Assembly: GCF_041380015.1 (NCBI RefSeq)
Contig: NZ_CP159978.1
Reading direction: 5' to 3' (one strand)
DNA: 64,000 nucleotides
DNA from: Buchananella felis
GTDB taxonomy: Bacteria; Actinomycetota; Actinomycetes; Actinomycetales; Actinomycetaceae
Shown here: piece by piece, positions 25,156 through 32,904 of the stretch
Layout: each line of letters starts with the position of its first letter
Position numbering within the stretch: position 1 is the first letter of the stretch
Made by a program: the position numbers and the translations under genes
Notes under the pieces: generated by a model
Seen by the model: the letters and a program-made list of their open reading frames with translations, nothing else
Databases searched by the model: none
Told to the model about the DNA's origin: nothing

Positions 25156-25995
25156 ATGCTGGCAGACATCTTTGAACTGGCCACCGCCGCGCAGGCGGAG
25201 GGCAAGGGACTGGGTGCGTTCAACGTGGTGGTGCTTGACCACGCCGAGCAGTTCGTGGCCGCCGCAGAGGCGGTGGGACGCCCCGTGGTGCTGCAGGTCT
25301 CCGAGAACGCCGTGAAGTACCACGGCGCGCTTGCCCCGCTGGGGCAGGCGGTGCTGGCCATCGCCCGCGACGCCGCCGTGCCCGTGGTCGCCCACCTGGA
25401 CCACGCCGAGAGCGTGGAGCTGTGCCGCCAGGCTGTGGAGCTGGGCTTCAACTCCGTCATGTACGACGGCTCCAAGCTGGACGACGCCACCAACCGCGCC
25501 ACCACCGCCCAGGTGGTGGAATTCTGCCATGCCGCCGGAGTGCGCGTGGAGGCCGAGCTGGGCGAGGTAGGCGGCAAGAACGGCGTGCACGACCCCTCCG
25601 CCCGCACCGACCCGCACGACGCCGCGGCCTTCGTGGAGGCCACCGGCGTGGACCTGCTGGCCGTGGCCGTGGGCTCCTCCCACGCCATGACCACGCGTGG
25701 AGCCGCCCTGGACAACGACCTCATTGCCGCGATTCGGGCGGCCGTGCCCGTACCACTGGTGCTGCACGGATCTTCGGGGGTAAGCGATGAGGGCATGGTG
25801 GCGGCCATCAAGGCTGGCATGACTAAGATCAACGTCTCCACCCACCTGAACAAGCTCTACACCGCCGCGCTGCGCGACTACCTGGCCGCCAACGAGGCCG
25901 TGGTGGACCCGCGCAAGTACATGGGCGCCGGCAACGCTGCGGTGCGCGCCGAGGTAGAGCGGCTGCTGCGCCTCTACGCTGGGCAGGCCGCGTGA
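25156..25995 (+). CDS. Class II fructose/tagatose-bisphosphate aldolase (GatY/KbaY-like)
   Basis: Zinc-dependent aldolase of 279 residues that splits a ketose-1,6-bisphosphate into DHAP and glyceraldehyde-3-phosphate. Class II features: zinc ligands in VVAHLDHAES and GSSHAM, the flexible catalytic loop EAELGEVGGKNGVHDP, LHGSSGVSDEGM with a further His, and the phosphate-binding GMTKINVSTHLN. Length fits the GatY/KbaY subgroup rather than long fructose-bisphosphate aldolases. AGGAGG precedes the ATG. The GatZ-like protein at 10405 is a plausible activating partner. Tagatose-1,6-bisphosphate is the probable substrate from context. Its stop overlaps the nadD start. Confidence 0.9.
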   Translation: MLADIFELATAAQAEGKGLGAFNVVVLDHAEQFVAAAEAVGRPVVLQVSENAVKYHGALAPLGQAVLAIARDAAVPVVAHLDHAESVELCRQAVELGFNSVMYDGSKLDDATNRATTAQVVEFCHAAGVRVEAELGEVGGKNGVHDPSARTDPHDAAAFVEATGVDLLAVAVGSSHAMTTRGAALDNDLIAAIRAAVPVPLVLHGSSGVSDEGMVAAIKAGMTKINVSTHLNKLYTAALRDYLAANEAVVDPRKYMGAGNAAVRAEVERLLRLYAGQAA

Positions 25996-26726
25996 CATAC
26001 ACGATGCTCGCCAACAACTACCCGAGCGGCACCGGCGGCGAGGGGAGCGAGCCCGCCCGTGCGGGCGGCCAAGACGGTCCCACCGGGGCCGGCCGCAGCG
26101 AGCGGGGCGGCGGGGCGGCAGCGTCGGACACCACGACGCGGCGCAGGCGGATCGGCGTCATGGGCGGAACGTTCGACCCGATCCACCACGGCCACCTGGT
26201 GGCCGCCAGCGAGGTGGCACACGAGTTCGACCTGGATGAGGTGGTGTTCGTCCCCACCGGGGAGCAGCCCTTCAAGCGGGGCAAGAAGGTGGCGCCCGCC
26301 GAGCACCGCTACCTCATGTGCGTGGTGGCCACTGCCGCCAACCCGCGCTTCACCGTCTCCCGGGTGGACATCGACCGGGGCGGGATCACCTACACGATCG
26401 ACACCCTGCGCGACCTGCACGCGGCCCGCCCCGAGGCCGACCTCTACTTCATCACCGGCGCCGACGCCCTGGAACGCATCATGGAGTGGAAGGACGTGGA
26501 CGAGCTGTTTAAGCTTGCCCACTTCGTGGGAGTCACGCGGCCCGGCCACGAGATGGACACGCGCAAGCTCACCGACCTGGGTGTCTGGCTGGTGGACATC
26601 CCCGCCATGGCGATCTCATCCACAGATTGCCGCGCGCGCGTTGCCAAGGGAGGGCCGGTCTGGTATCTGGTCCCGGACGGCGTGGTGCAATACATAGCGA
26701 AGTTTGACCTTTACCGGGAGAATTGA
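25992..26726 (+). CDS. nadD: Nicotinate-nucleotide adenylyltransferase (NadD) with N-terminal extension
   Basis: Makes nicotinate adenine dinucleotide from NaMN and ATP in NAD synthesis. Nucleotidyltransferase motifs GVMGGTFDPIHHGHL and the C-terminal ISSTDCRARV are diagnostic. The core begins near residue 50; the first 50 residues are a Gly/Ser/Arg-rich low-complexity extension. A GTG at 25992 overlaps the aldolase stop by 4 bases, suggesting translational coupling, but no start codon close to the core has a better ribosome site, so the extension is probably made, though a GTG nearer the core (26159, directly before MGG) cannot be excluded. The order nadD, spacer gene, rsfS is common in Actinobacteria. 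Confidence 0.93.
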   Translation: MTYTMLANNYPSGTGGEGSEPARAGGQDGPTGAGRSERGGGAAASDTTTRRRRIGVMGGTFDPIHHGHLVAASEVAHEFDLDEVVFVPTGEQPFKRGKKVAPAEHRYLMCVVATAANPRFTVSRVDIDRGGITYTIDTLRDLHAARPEADLYFITGADALERIMEWKDVDELFKLAHFVGVTRPGHEMDTRKLTDLGVWLVDIPAMAISSTDCRARVAKGGPVWYLVPDGVVQYIAKFDLYREN

Positions 26727-26753
26727 GCCCGTAGGCGTCACATGGAGGAAGTT

Positions 26754-28751
26754 ATGAGTGAACAGCCGCGGTTGACCCGCCGGGAACTGCGGGCCCGAGA
26801 GCGGGCTGCCGAGCGCGAACTGCGCGCCGCGAACGACGCCGAAGCCGCAGCCGCCGGAGTGGCCGCGCGCGAGCGCCTGGCCGCGCAAGGGCGCGGGGAC
26901 TTCACCAGCCACGGCGCCGAGAGCGGCGTTTCTGCGGCTGCGGGCGCCGGAGTCGCCGGCACCGGGGGCGTGGGCGCGAAGGGCGCTGCCCCCACCGAGA
27001 CCGAGCGGGCCATTGCCGCCCGCGCCGCCGTGCTGAAGGCGGCCGCAGAGAGGGCAGCGGCCGAGCGTGCGGCAGCCGAGAAGGCCGCCGCAGAGCGCGC
27101 CGCCGCCACCCAGCGGGCCGCCAAGCCCGCCCAGGCCGACGGATTTGGTGCCGCCACGTCCGGGACCGAAAGCCGGCACGCGCCCGTGGGCCGGGTGGTC
27201 GACGCCGCATTCGCGCCGCCCTCGGAAGAGGCCGCCGCCGCACCGGCCGGCGGGGTGAGCACGCGCCGCACCGAGGACACCAGCCCCATCGACCTGAGCG
27301 CGGTTGCCCGCGAGGCCGAGCGTCAGCGCCGCCGCGAGGCGAACCTGGCCCAGTCCCGCGACGAGGGCGAGTCCACCGCGGCCTTCACCCCCAGCGAGGT
27401 GGCCCAGCTCAACGCCGCCGTGGCCGCCGCTGGTGGCCCCGCAGGCCAGGACGAGGGCCCCAAGGTGCCCTCGCGCCGCTCCCTGCGCGAACGCCGCGTG
27501 GAGCGCGAACTCAACTGGGAGTCCGAGCAGGACCCGGCCGCGCGCCGCCGCGTGGTCACCTCCGTGCCCCGCTCCTCCGGCATCCGCACCGTCAACTCCG
27601 AGGGCCACATCACCGGCGTGATCCCCGTGGTGCAGGTGGCCGGCGCCGACGGCTCCGACCCGACCGCCGTGACCGCGCTGGCATTCCCCGTGGCCGACAA
27701 CCAGGCCCCGCTGCCGCCCACCGGCGCGCTCGAGGCCGTCACCCAGGCCGCAGCAGCCGAGCTGGCCGGGCAGGGCGGCGCCGAGGGCGCCGCGCAGGCC
27801 GGGAGCGACGGCGACGGCGGCGTTGACGGCGTTGGTGAGGCCGGGCTGGGTGGTGCCACCCCGTTCGCGCCCGTCAGCCTCGAGACCGCCGGGCAGGCCG
27901 CCGGCGGCTTGGCGGGGGCCGCAGACGCGGCCGGTTCGCCGGCCGAGGTCGGCGTGGCCGGCCGCCCCTACCTGGACGCCGTGCCCGCCTTCCCGATCTC
28001 CGCCGAGCCCGCCACCGAGCAGGTGGCCGACTGGCCCCTGCGGGGCCAGGGCCAGGCCGCGCCGCTGGCGCAGGCCGGCTTCGGCGACCTGGTCAGCGGG
28101 GCAATCGACCCCACCACCGACCCCGACCAGCCCCTGCTTGCCGGGGCAGACCGCGCCTTCGCGCCGGTTAGCCTGGGCGAGCAGGGCGGCTCCAGCGAGC
28201 CGGAGGCCACCCAGGGCAGCTGGACGCCCGAGGCGGGCGGCGCTTTCGAAGCCGTCAGCGCCGGCGCCGAGGACGCTGCGGTGAGCGGCGAGAGCGTGCA
28301 GCTCGACGATGCCAGCGGCGCTGCGGCCGGTGACGGCGCGGCCGCTGAGGAGGGCGATGGGCGGAACGTCGGCCACCTGCAGGAGACTGCGGGCGGTGCC
28401 TGGGACCAGGCGGCAAACGACGCTGCGGCCGGCGAGCCGCTGCTGGGGGCCGGCGAGCGCGTCGCCTCCCCGTACGGCGCCGGCTTCACCACGCAGGAAG
28501 CCACCGAGCAGGTGGGCGACATGCAAAACGACCTGCGCAGGATCACCGGCCCGCTGCCCGTGGCAGAGGAGGCCGCCGAGACGGAGCTCGAAGAGCCCAA
28601 GCGCGGCATGCTGCTGTGGATCCTGCTGGGCATCCTGGTGGCCGTGGTGGTGGCGCTGGGCGTCTACCTTGGACTTAAGCACGCCGGCGTGATCTCCGCG
28701 TACGGGATCGAGCCGGCTATGAACTGGGATTGGAGTTTTAGTGGCAGCTGA
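26754..28751 (+). CDS. Large Ala-rich protein with C-terminal membrane helix, unknown function
   Basis: A 665-residue protein unlike any family I recognise. Residues 1-125 are a highly charged Ala/Arg/Glu helix (TRRELRARERAAERELRA), probably coiled coil. A long disordered Ala/Gly/Glu/Pro region follows, with a basic patch near 240-260 (SRRSLRERRVERELNWE). One membrane helix at about 620-642 (GMLLWILLGILVAVVVALGV) is followed by only about 20 residues, so the bulk probably faces the cytoplasm. The ATG at 26754 has GGAGG 5 bases before it; the ATG at 26742 forms part of that site. It lies between nadD and rsfS, overlapping rsfS by 11 bases. A homologue in this slot is common in actinomycetes, but no function is known to me. 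Confidence 0.8.
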   Translation: MSEQPRLTRRELRARERAAERELRAANDAEAAAAGVAARERLAAQGRGDFTSHGAESGVSAAAGAGVAGTGGVGAKGAAPTETERAIAARAAVLKAAAERAAAERAAAEKAAAERAAATQRAAKPAQADGFGAATSGTESRHAPVGRVVDAAFAPPSEEAAAAPAGGVSTRRTEDTSPIDLSAVAREAERQRRREANLAQSRDEGESTAAFTPSEVAQLNAAVAAAGGPAGQDEGPKVPSRRSLRERRVERELNWESEQDPAARRRVVTSVPRSSGIRTVNSEGHITGVIPVVQVAGADGSDPTAVTALAFPVADNQAPLPPTGALEAVTQAAAAELAGQGGAEGAAQAGSDGDGGVDGVGEAGLGGATPFAPVSLETAGQAAGGLAGAADAAGSPAEVGVAGRPYLDAVPAFPISAEPATEQVADWPLRGQGQAAPLAQAGFGDLVSGAIDPTTDPDQPLLAGADRAFAPVSLGEQGGSSEPEATQGSWTPEAGGAFEAVSAGAEDAAVSGESVQLDDASGAAAGDGAAAEEGDGRNVGHLQETAGGAWDQAANDAAAGEPLLGAGERVASPYGAGFTTQEATEQVGDMQNDLRRITGPLPVAEEAAETELEEPKRGMLLWILLGILVAVVVALGVYLGLKHAGVISAYGIEPAMNWDWSFSGS

Positions 28752-29166
28752 ACTGGAAGCGATTGAGGCAACCCGCGCAGCGGCGCGAGCGGCGGCCTCC
28801 AAGAAGGCGGCCTCCGTGGTCGCGCTAGACGTCTCCGAGCGCATCGTGCTCACCGACGTGTTCCTGGTGGCCAGCGCGGACAACGAGCGCCAGGTGCGCG
28901 CCATCGTGGACGCGATCGACGAGGAGATGCACAAGCGCGGCATGAAGACGCTGCGCCAGGAAGGCGTGCTGGAGGGCCGCTGGGCGCTACTGGACTACGG
29001 CAGCGTGGTGGTGCACGTGCAGCACGAGGAGGACCGCGAGTTCTACGCCCTCGAGCGGCTGTGGAGTGACTGCCCGGCAATCGAGCTGGACCTGGAAGGC
29101 GTGGAGGTAGAAGCCGACCCGCTGGACCTGGACGCATACCTCTACGGCGGCGCAAACCAGGGCTGA
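28741..29166 (+). CDS. rsfS: Ribosomal silencing factor RsfS (YbeB/Iojap)
   Basis: Binds ribosomal protein L14 and blocks subunit joining under nutrient limitation. Family motifs are clear: VALDVSERIVLTDVFLVASA, VDAIDEEMHKRG, EGRWALLDYGSVVVHV and REFYALERLWSDCP. Length 141 is typical for Actinobacteria. The GTG start overlaps the end of the previous gene by 11 bases, so translation is probably coupled. Final gene of the nadD group, followed by a strong terminator. Confidence 0.95.
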   Translation: MAAELEAIEATRAAARAAASKKAASVVALDVSERIVLTDVFLVASADNERQVRAIVDAIDEEMHKRGMKTLRQEGVLEGRWALLDYGSVVVHVQHEEDREFYALERLWSDCPAIELDLEGVEVEADPLDLDAYLYGGANQG

Positions 29167-29183
29167 CCCGGAAACCTGGACGC

Positions 29184-29220
29184 AAGGGCGGGGTGCTTAC
29201 TTGGTGGCACCCCGCCCTTT
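29184..29220 (+). terminator. Rho-independent terminator after rsfS
   Basis: aagggcggggtgc pairs with gcaccccgccctt around a 10-base loop, ending in TTT. Confidence 0.85.
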
Positions 29221-29256
29221 GCTGTGTCCGGGCGCGTTGCTGTGTCCGGGCGCGTT
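29221..29256 (+). repeat. Two 18-bp direct repeats
   Basis: gctgtgtccgggcgcgtt occurs twice in tandem immediately after the rsfS terminator. Confidence 0.85.
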
Positions 29257-29309
29257 GGTGTGTGTGGGTGCGCCTGCCCGTTGGGCGCGCCTGCGGGGCG
29301 ACCCTTGCG

Positions 29310-29391
29310 CCGAGACTTGTCCAAAGCTCACGAAACTTGTCCATAGCGGTACCTCTAAGGACAAGTCTCGGCGGCCATTGACAAGTTTCGG
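29310..29391. repeat. Interlocked inverted repeats around ACTTGTCC
   Basis: ccgagacttgtcc (29310-29322) is inverted at ggacaagtctcgg (29359-29371); cgaaacttgtc (29331-29341) is inverted at gacaagtttcg (29380-29390). The order A-B-A'-B' is interlocked, not nested, so both stems cannot form at once except as a pseudoknot. No gene reads through it. Confidence 0.75.
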
Positions 29392-29400
29392 CGAGGAGAG

Positions 29401-29760
29401 GGGCTGGGGGTGCTCGAGCGTGAGGCGGATTTGCGGGGGCTGGTGTCTCGAATTTCGACGTTTGTGGCTTCATCTCGACGTTTGGTGGTGAACCTAGACG
29501 TTAGCTGGGGTGGCAACGTCGAGTTGAGGTGCCGAACGTCGAGTTGAACAGGCGAACGTCGAGTTGAGGGGCGGAAGCTCGGGCTGGGAGTGTGCGAGCG
29601 TGAGGCGGATTTGCGGGGGCTTGGTATCCGGCTTCGACGTTTGTGGCTTCATCTCGACGTTTGGTGGTGAATCTAGACGTTAGCTGGGGTGGCAACGTCG
29701 AGTTGAGCAGGCGAACGTCGAGTTGAGCAGGCGAACGTCGAGTTGAGGGGCGGAAGGTCG
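29401..29760. repeat. Tandem duplication of a 180-bp non-coding unit rich in TCGACGTT/AACGTCGA
   Basis: Copy 1 spans 29401-29580 and copy 2 spans 29581-29760 at about 90 % identity by eye. Each unit starts with gagcgtgaggcggatttgcg, then has TCGACGTTTG twice and TAGACGTTAG once in one orientation, followed by AACGTCGAGTTGA three times in the other. Within each unit these are inverted arrays of an 11-13 base motif. Apparent reading frames here are short and low-complexity, so it is treated as non-coding. Confidence 0.85.
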
Positions 29761-29882
29761 GGCTGGGGGTCCGGTTGGGGCGGCTTGGACGCACGAAGCG
29801 GCGCGAGCCGAGGTGACACGGGCACTTTTCGTTGGAATTACACCGATGTGACTAAGTGTGAGGCGGGTAACGCCGTCTCGAT

Positions 29883-29912
29883 TTGCTTCATTCGAGCGGC
29901 GCCCGCTAGTAT
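29883..29912 (+). promoter_or_regulatory. Promoter of tRNA-Ala
   Basis: TTGCTT (29883-29888) and TAGTAT (29907-29912) with an 18-base spacer; the predicted start is about 10 bases before the mature tRNA. Confidence 0.55.
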
Positions 29913-29928
29913 TTCTCTTGTTCCAAAC

Positions 29929-30001
29929 GGGGCTATGGCGCAGTTGGTAGCGCGCCTCCATGGCATGGAGGAGGTCAGGGGTTCGAATCCCCTTAGCTCC
30001 A
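29929..30001 (+). tRNA. tRNA-Ala (anticodon GGC)
   Basis: A complete 73-base cloverleaf. The acceptor GGGGCTA pairs with TAGCTCC, with discriminator A at 30001. The D arm contains GCGCAGTTGGTAGCGC. The anticodon stem CCTCC/GGAGG has loop ATGGCAT, giving anticodon GGC, which reads GCC codons. The T arm contains GGGGTTCGAATCCCC. CCA is not encoded. It marks the border between conserved core genes and the mobile region to the right. Confidence 0.97.
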
Positions 30002-30015
30002 CAGAATATGTTGAT

Positions 30016-30043
30016 CGGGCGGAGAGCGTAAGCTCTCCGCCCG
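30016..30043 (+). terminator. Hairpin after tRNA-Ala, copied again near 37,880
   Basis: cgggcggagagc pairs with gctctccgcccg around GTAA, 14 bases after the tRNA. A closely similar hairpin with similar following sequence occurs at about 37879-37904, showing that this flank has been duplicated. Confidence 0.7.
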
Positions 30044-30120
30044 AGTCGTTTCCGTTCAAGACCGGCCAACCCGGGTGCAGCGGGATTAGCCAGTCGGCCG
30101 CCCAGTCCCTAGTCCCGGGG

Positions 30121-30268
30121 AAGACCCACCCGATGCCCCGATGCATTGGGGCTAGATAACCGGAAAGGGGAGCACTGTGGAGGTCGTGATCAGGCCGTGG
30201 CGCGGCGGTGACGCCGCCCGCCTGCTGGAGCTGTACCGCGCCACCCCTGACCTGGCTCGCCAGTTGCC
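30121..30268 (+). pseudogene. Truncated GNAT acetyltransferase gene (leader and first 30 codons)
   Basis: 148 bases nearly identical to 32849-32996, including the leader hairpin ccccgatgcattgggg, the AGGGGAG ribosome site and a GTG start at 30177. The coding part gives VVIRPWRGGDAARLLELYRA and stops matching at 30268, exactly where the left inverted repeat of the IS1249-like element begins. It is a dead copy of the intact gene at 32905. Confidence 0.85.
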
Positions 30269-31080
30269 GGGCTATAGGACAAAATGTGTTGCTTTGGGGC
30301 TTGGTTTTCGTTGTGTTTGTTGGGCAAAGTGGGGTTTGAAGTTGGGGTGGGTCAACTTCAAGGTCGGACAGAATGTGTTGCTCTCGGGCCTGGTTTTCGT
30401 TGTGTTTGCAACGGATTAGCGGTGTTGAAGTTGGCGGGGGCAGTTTTGAGGGATGAACACTCCCAAATGCCCACTGTGTGCGACGGTGATGACCCGGCAT
30501 GGCAAGACCCGTGGCGGGGCCCAGCGGTGGCGTTGTCGTAGCTGTAACGTCTCCCGGGTTGGCCATATTGACTCAAGCGCCAAACAGTTACAGGCTTTCT
30601 TGGCCTGGTTGTTGGGTGCGGGCCGTCAGGTCGACATGCCTGGCGCTGGTAGGACCTTTCGGCGCCACTGCCAACAGTTTTGGTGTCTGTGGCCCTTGTC
30701 CCCGATCGTGGACGAGGTCCACGAAGTCATCTTCGTTGACGGTATCCATCTGGGACGCAAAGCAGTGGTCTTGATTGCCCGCAGTAGGCACCACGTGCTG
30801 GGCTGGTACGTGGCCCGCAACGAAAACTCCCGGGCCTGGGCAGCGCTCTTAGCCAGGATCGCCCCACCACAGATGGTGGTCACTGACGGGGGTAGTGGTT
30901 TTGAAAAGGCCCGCAGACAGCACTGGCCAGACACTATGGTCCAGCGCTGTACTTTCCACGTTTTTGGGCTGATCAAGACCGCTACCACCACCCGTGCCAA
31001 GCTGGAAGCCTCCCGCCAGCTCTACGCTCTCGGACTCGACCTGATCCGTCTACACACCGGGTCTGGTGCAAGTTTTGGTG

Positions 31081-31938
31081 TCAGCTTGTGTAGATTGTTT
31101 CGTATTCGATTGGTGTGAGTTTGCCTAGGCGGGCTTGGCGGCGTCGGCGGTGGTAGGTGGATTCGATCCAGTGGCGGATGGCGGTGGCTAGTTCCTGACG
31201 GGTTTCCCACTTGCGGGTATTGAGCACGTTCTTCTGTAAAAGCGCGAAGAAGGACTCCATGGCAGCGTTGTCCGCACACGTACCGGCCTGTCCCATGGAC
31301 TGGACCAGCCCGTAGGCGAGGGCAGCTTGCCGGTAGGCCGTGGAAGTGAACTGCGCACCACGATCTGAATGGATTACACACCCGGCTGGTGGGTGGCGGT
31401 CTGCTACCGCCTGGGCCAAAGCGTTAACCGCGAGAGAAGCGCTCATGGACGTAGCACTGCTAAGAGCCACGATCCGGTTAGACCACACGTCCTTGATCGC
31501 ACACACATACAACTTGCCCTGTGTGGTGGGGTGTTCGGTGATGTCAGTAAGCCAGAGACGGTTAGGCCCATCGGCATGAAAGACCCGCCAAACCAGATCA
31601 ACCCCAACGCTTCTAGCGCTCTTGGTGGTCTTGGTCTTGCCTTTGGGTGCAGTAATAGACCTAATGCCCAACTCGTGACAGATCGACCACACCGTGCGGC
31701 TAGCCACCTTGACTCCCTGGCGGGCCAGCTCATCGGTAATCAGCCGGTAGCCAAAAGCAGGATCAGCACTATGGATGGCCCTCACCCGTTCCTTTAAGTA
31801 GCTACGGCGTTGTTCTAGCCGGCTTTGCCTACACCCGCGCCACCGGTAGAAAGGCTGGCGGGCGATACCAAGCACCCGGCAGATCCGACTAACCGCTATG
31901 CCCAAACCAGCTAGTTCTTCTACCAGGGGGTAGATCAT
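31081..31938 (-). CDS. IS3-family transposase OrfB (copy 1)
   Basis: 285-residue integrase-like subunit with an N-terminal HTH_21-type region (IHSADPAFGYRLITDELA) and an rve-type catalytic core: first Asp in WLTDITEHP, second in VIHSDRGAQFTS, Glu in DNAAMESFFALLQKN. OrfA and OrfB overlap by 4 bases and may be coupled or fused by frameshifting. It differs from copies 2 and 3 at VDLVWRV (Gly to Trp) and the last residue. Probably functional. Confidence 0.93.
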   Translation of the reverse strand: MIYPLVEELAGLGIAVSRICRVLGIARQPFYRWRGCRQSRLEQRRSYLKERVRAIHSADPAFGYRLITDELARQGVKVASRTVWSICHELGIRSITAPKGKTKTTKSARSVGVDLVWRVFHADGPNRLWLTDITEHPTTQGKLYVCAIKDVWSNRIVALSSATSMSASLAVNALAQAVADRHPPAGCVIHSDRGAQFTSTAYRQAALAYGLVQSMGQAGTCADNAAMESFFALLQKNVLNTRKWETRQELATAIRHWIESTYHRRRRQARLGKLTPIEYETIYTS

Positions 31939-32225
31939 TTTGGGTTCACATCACGGGCCAGGTAAGCCGCCGCCCTTCTAAGGATGAAGCACTCTTCTTC
32001 CTTCAACCGCAACTGGCGCTCTAACTGCGCGATACGAGCCTTGTCCTCACCCGCACCCGGCTGGAGCACGCCCTTAGAAACCTGCTCGCGTCTGATCCAA
32101 GCATCCAGAGTCGAACCCCCAATCCCAAAATCAGCTGCTACCTGCGCCAACGTCATCCCAGCAGGACGATTCAACGCAAAACGCACCACATCCTGACGGA
32201 ATTCCGGCGCATACTTCCTGGGCAT
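31935..32225 (-). CDS. IS3-family transposase OrfA (copy 1)
   Basis: 96-residue DNA-binding subunit: MPRKYAPEFRQDVVRFAL, helix-turn-helix around TLAQVAADFGIGGSTLDAWI, and a C-terminal leucine-zipper-like helix (RIAQLERQLRLKEEE). The ATG is preferred because GGGAGGGGG lies just upstream. Its stop overlaps the OrfB start as ATGA. Confidence 0.92.
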   Translation of the reverse strand: MPRKYAPEFRQDVVRFALNRPAGMTLAQVAADFGIGGSTLDAWIRREQVSKGVLQPGAGEDKARIAQLERQLRLKEEECFILRRAAAYLARDVNPK

Positions 32226-32904
32226 CACAGCCCCCTCCCGCGAGACCAACAGCCCCGCAACCAGTGACACCAACCATTACACCATTCCCCCCGTGACCAG
32301 GCCTTGGGCTGGGTCCAGGCCTATCAAGCCTGGACCACACGTTGGCAGGGATTTCTAAACGAGAAGACCACCGGGCCAGACGGCAAGCAGTTCTTCACCC
32401 ACGCGCCCTTAGTCAAGGCGCGCAACAGTCTCAACCGCCTGTTGCGGGCAGGAGTGTTGTTCAGTTTTCTGGCCCCGGGCTGGGAAACGGTGATGCCCGC
32501 GATGAACAACCAAATCGAAGGAGCAACTAACGCCCCGCTGCGTCAGATGCTGCGCGATCACCGCGGCCTGGGGCTAACCAGGCGGATCAAAGCGATCTTT
32601 TGGTGGTGCTACATGCACACCGAAGCCCCGCTACCGGCAGCCAAGATCCTTAAGACCATGCCCACCGACGCCCAGATCGAGGCCGCTTACCAAGCCGCTG
32701 CTCTCCACGCCAAACCCGATGACTTCCTGCCCCGCTGGGGAGACGCGATTACCTGGAGAGAACTCCACCACACAACCCCATACCACAACGACTGGGACTA
32801 AGCAACCCCACCCACCCCAAAGCAACACATTTTGTCCTATAACCCGCCAAGACCCACCCGATGCCCCGATGCATTGGGGCTAGACAACCGGAAAGGGGAG
32901 CACT

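Larger units (their letters stand above)
31059..32289 (-). mobile_element. IS3-family element, copy 1
   Basis: 1231 bp with imperfect terminal repeats, gggtctggtgcaag and gggaatggtgtaat, both running into ttggtgtca. Nearly identical to copies 2 and 3. Flanking triplets are ACC and CCC, an imperfect 3-bp target duplication. It disrupts the IS1249-like transposase. Confidence 0.92.
30453..32801 (+). pseudogene. IS1249-like transposase split by an IS3-family insertion
   Basis: The N-terminal part (30453-31058, 202 codons) has an N-terminal zinc finger CPLC with a later CRSC, and two catalytic acidic residues in FVDGIHLGRK and VVTDGGSGFEKA. The C-terminal part (about 32292-32801) has the third acidic residue in NNQIEGATNAPLRQML. 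Together they form a DDE transposase of about 370 residues. The IS3 element sits between the second and third catalytic residues, so no active enzyme can be made. Confidence 0.85.
30269..32845 (+). mobile_element. IS1249-like (IS256-related) insertion sequence, interrupted by an IS3-family element
   Basis: Ends are near-perfect inverted repeats: gggctataggacaaaatg at the left and, on the other strand, gggttataggacaaaatg at the right, continuing through tgttgctttgggg (about 31 bp in all). Without the internal 1231-bp IS3 copy the element is about 1.35 kb, the usual size. The bases outside the two ends (cagttgcc and gccaagac) do not match, so the 8-bp target duplication expected of this family is missing; the flanks are instead parts of a duplicated GNAT region. 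Confidence 0.85.

Noticed and set aside
26616..28943. A 775-codon minus-strand frame opposite the Ala-rich membrane protein.
   Set aside because: It spans three plus-strand genes, has no start signal and mirrors Ala-rich codons into Gly/Arg-rich sequence.
29193..29491. Short open frames in the repeat block before tRNA-Ala as small genes.
   Set aside because: They cross terminators and repeats, differ between the two repeat copies and lack ribosome sites.
29401..29760. CRISPR array next to tRNA-Ala.
   Set aside because: Only two 180-bp units, internal inverted motifs and no spacer diversity; no cas gene nearby.
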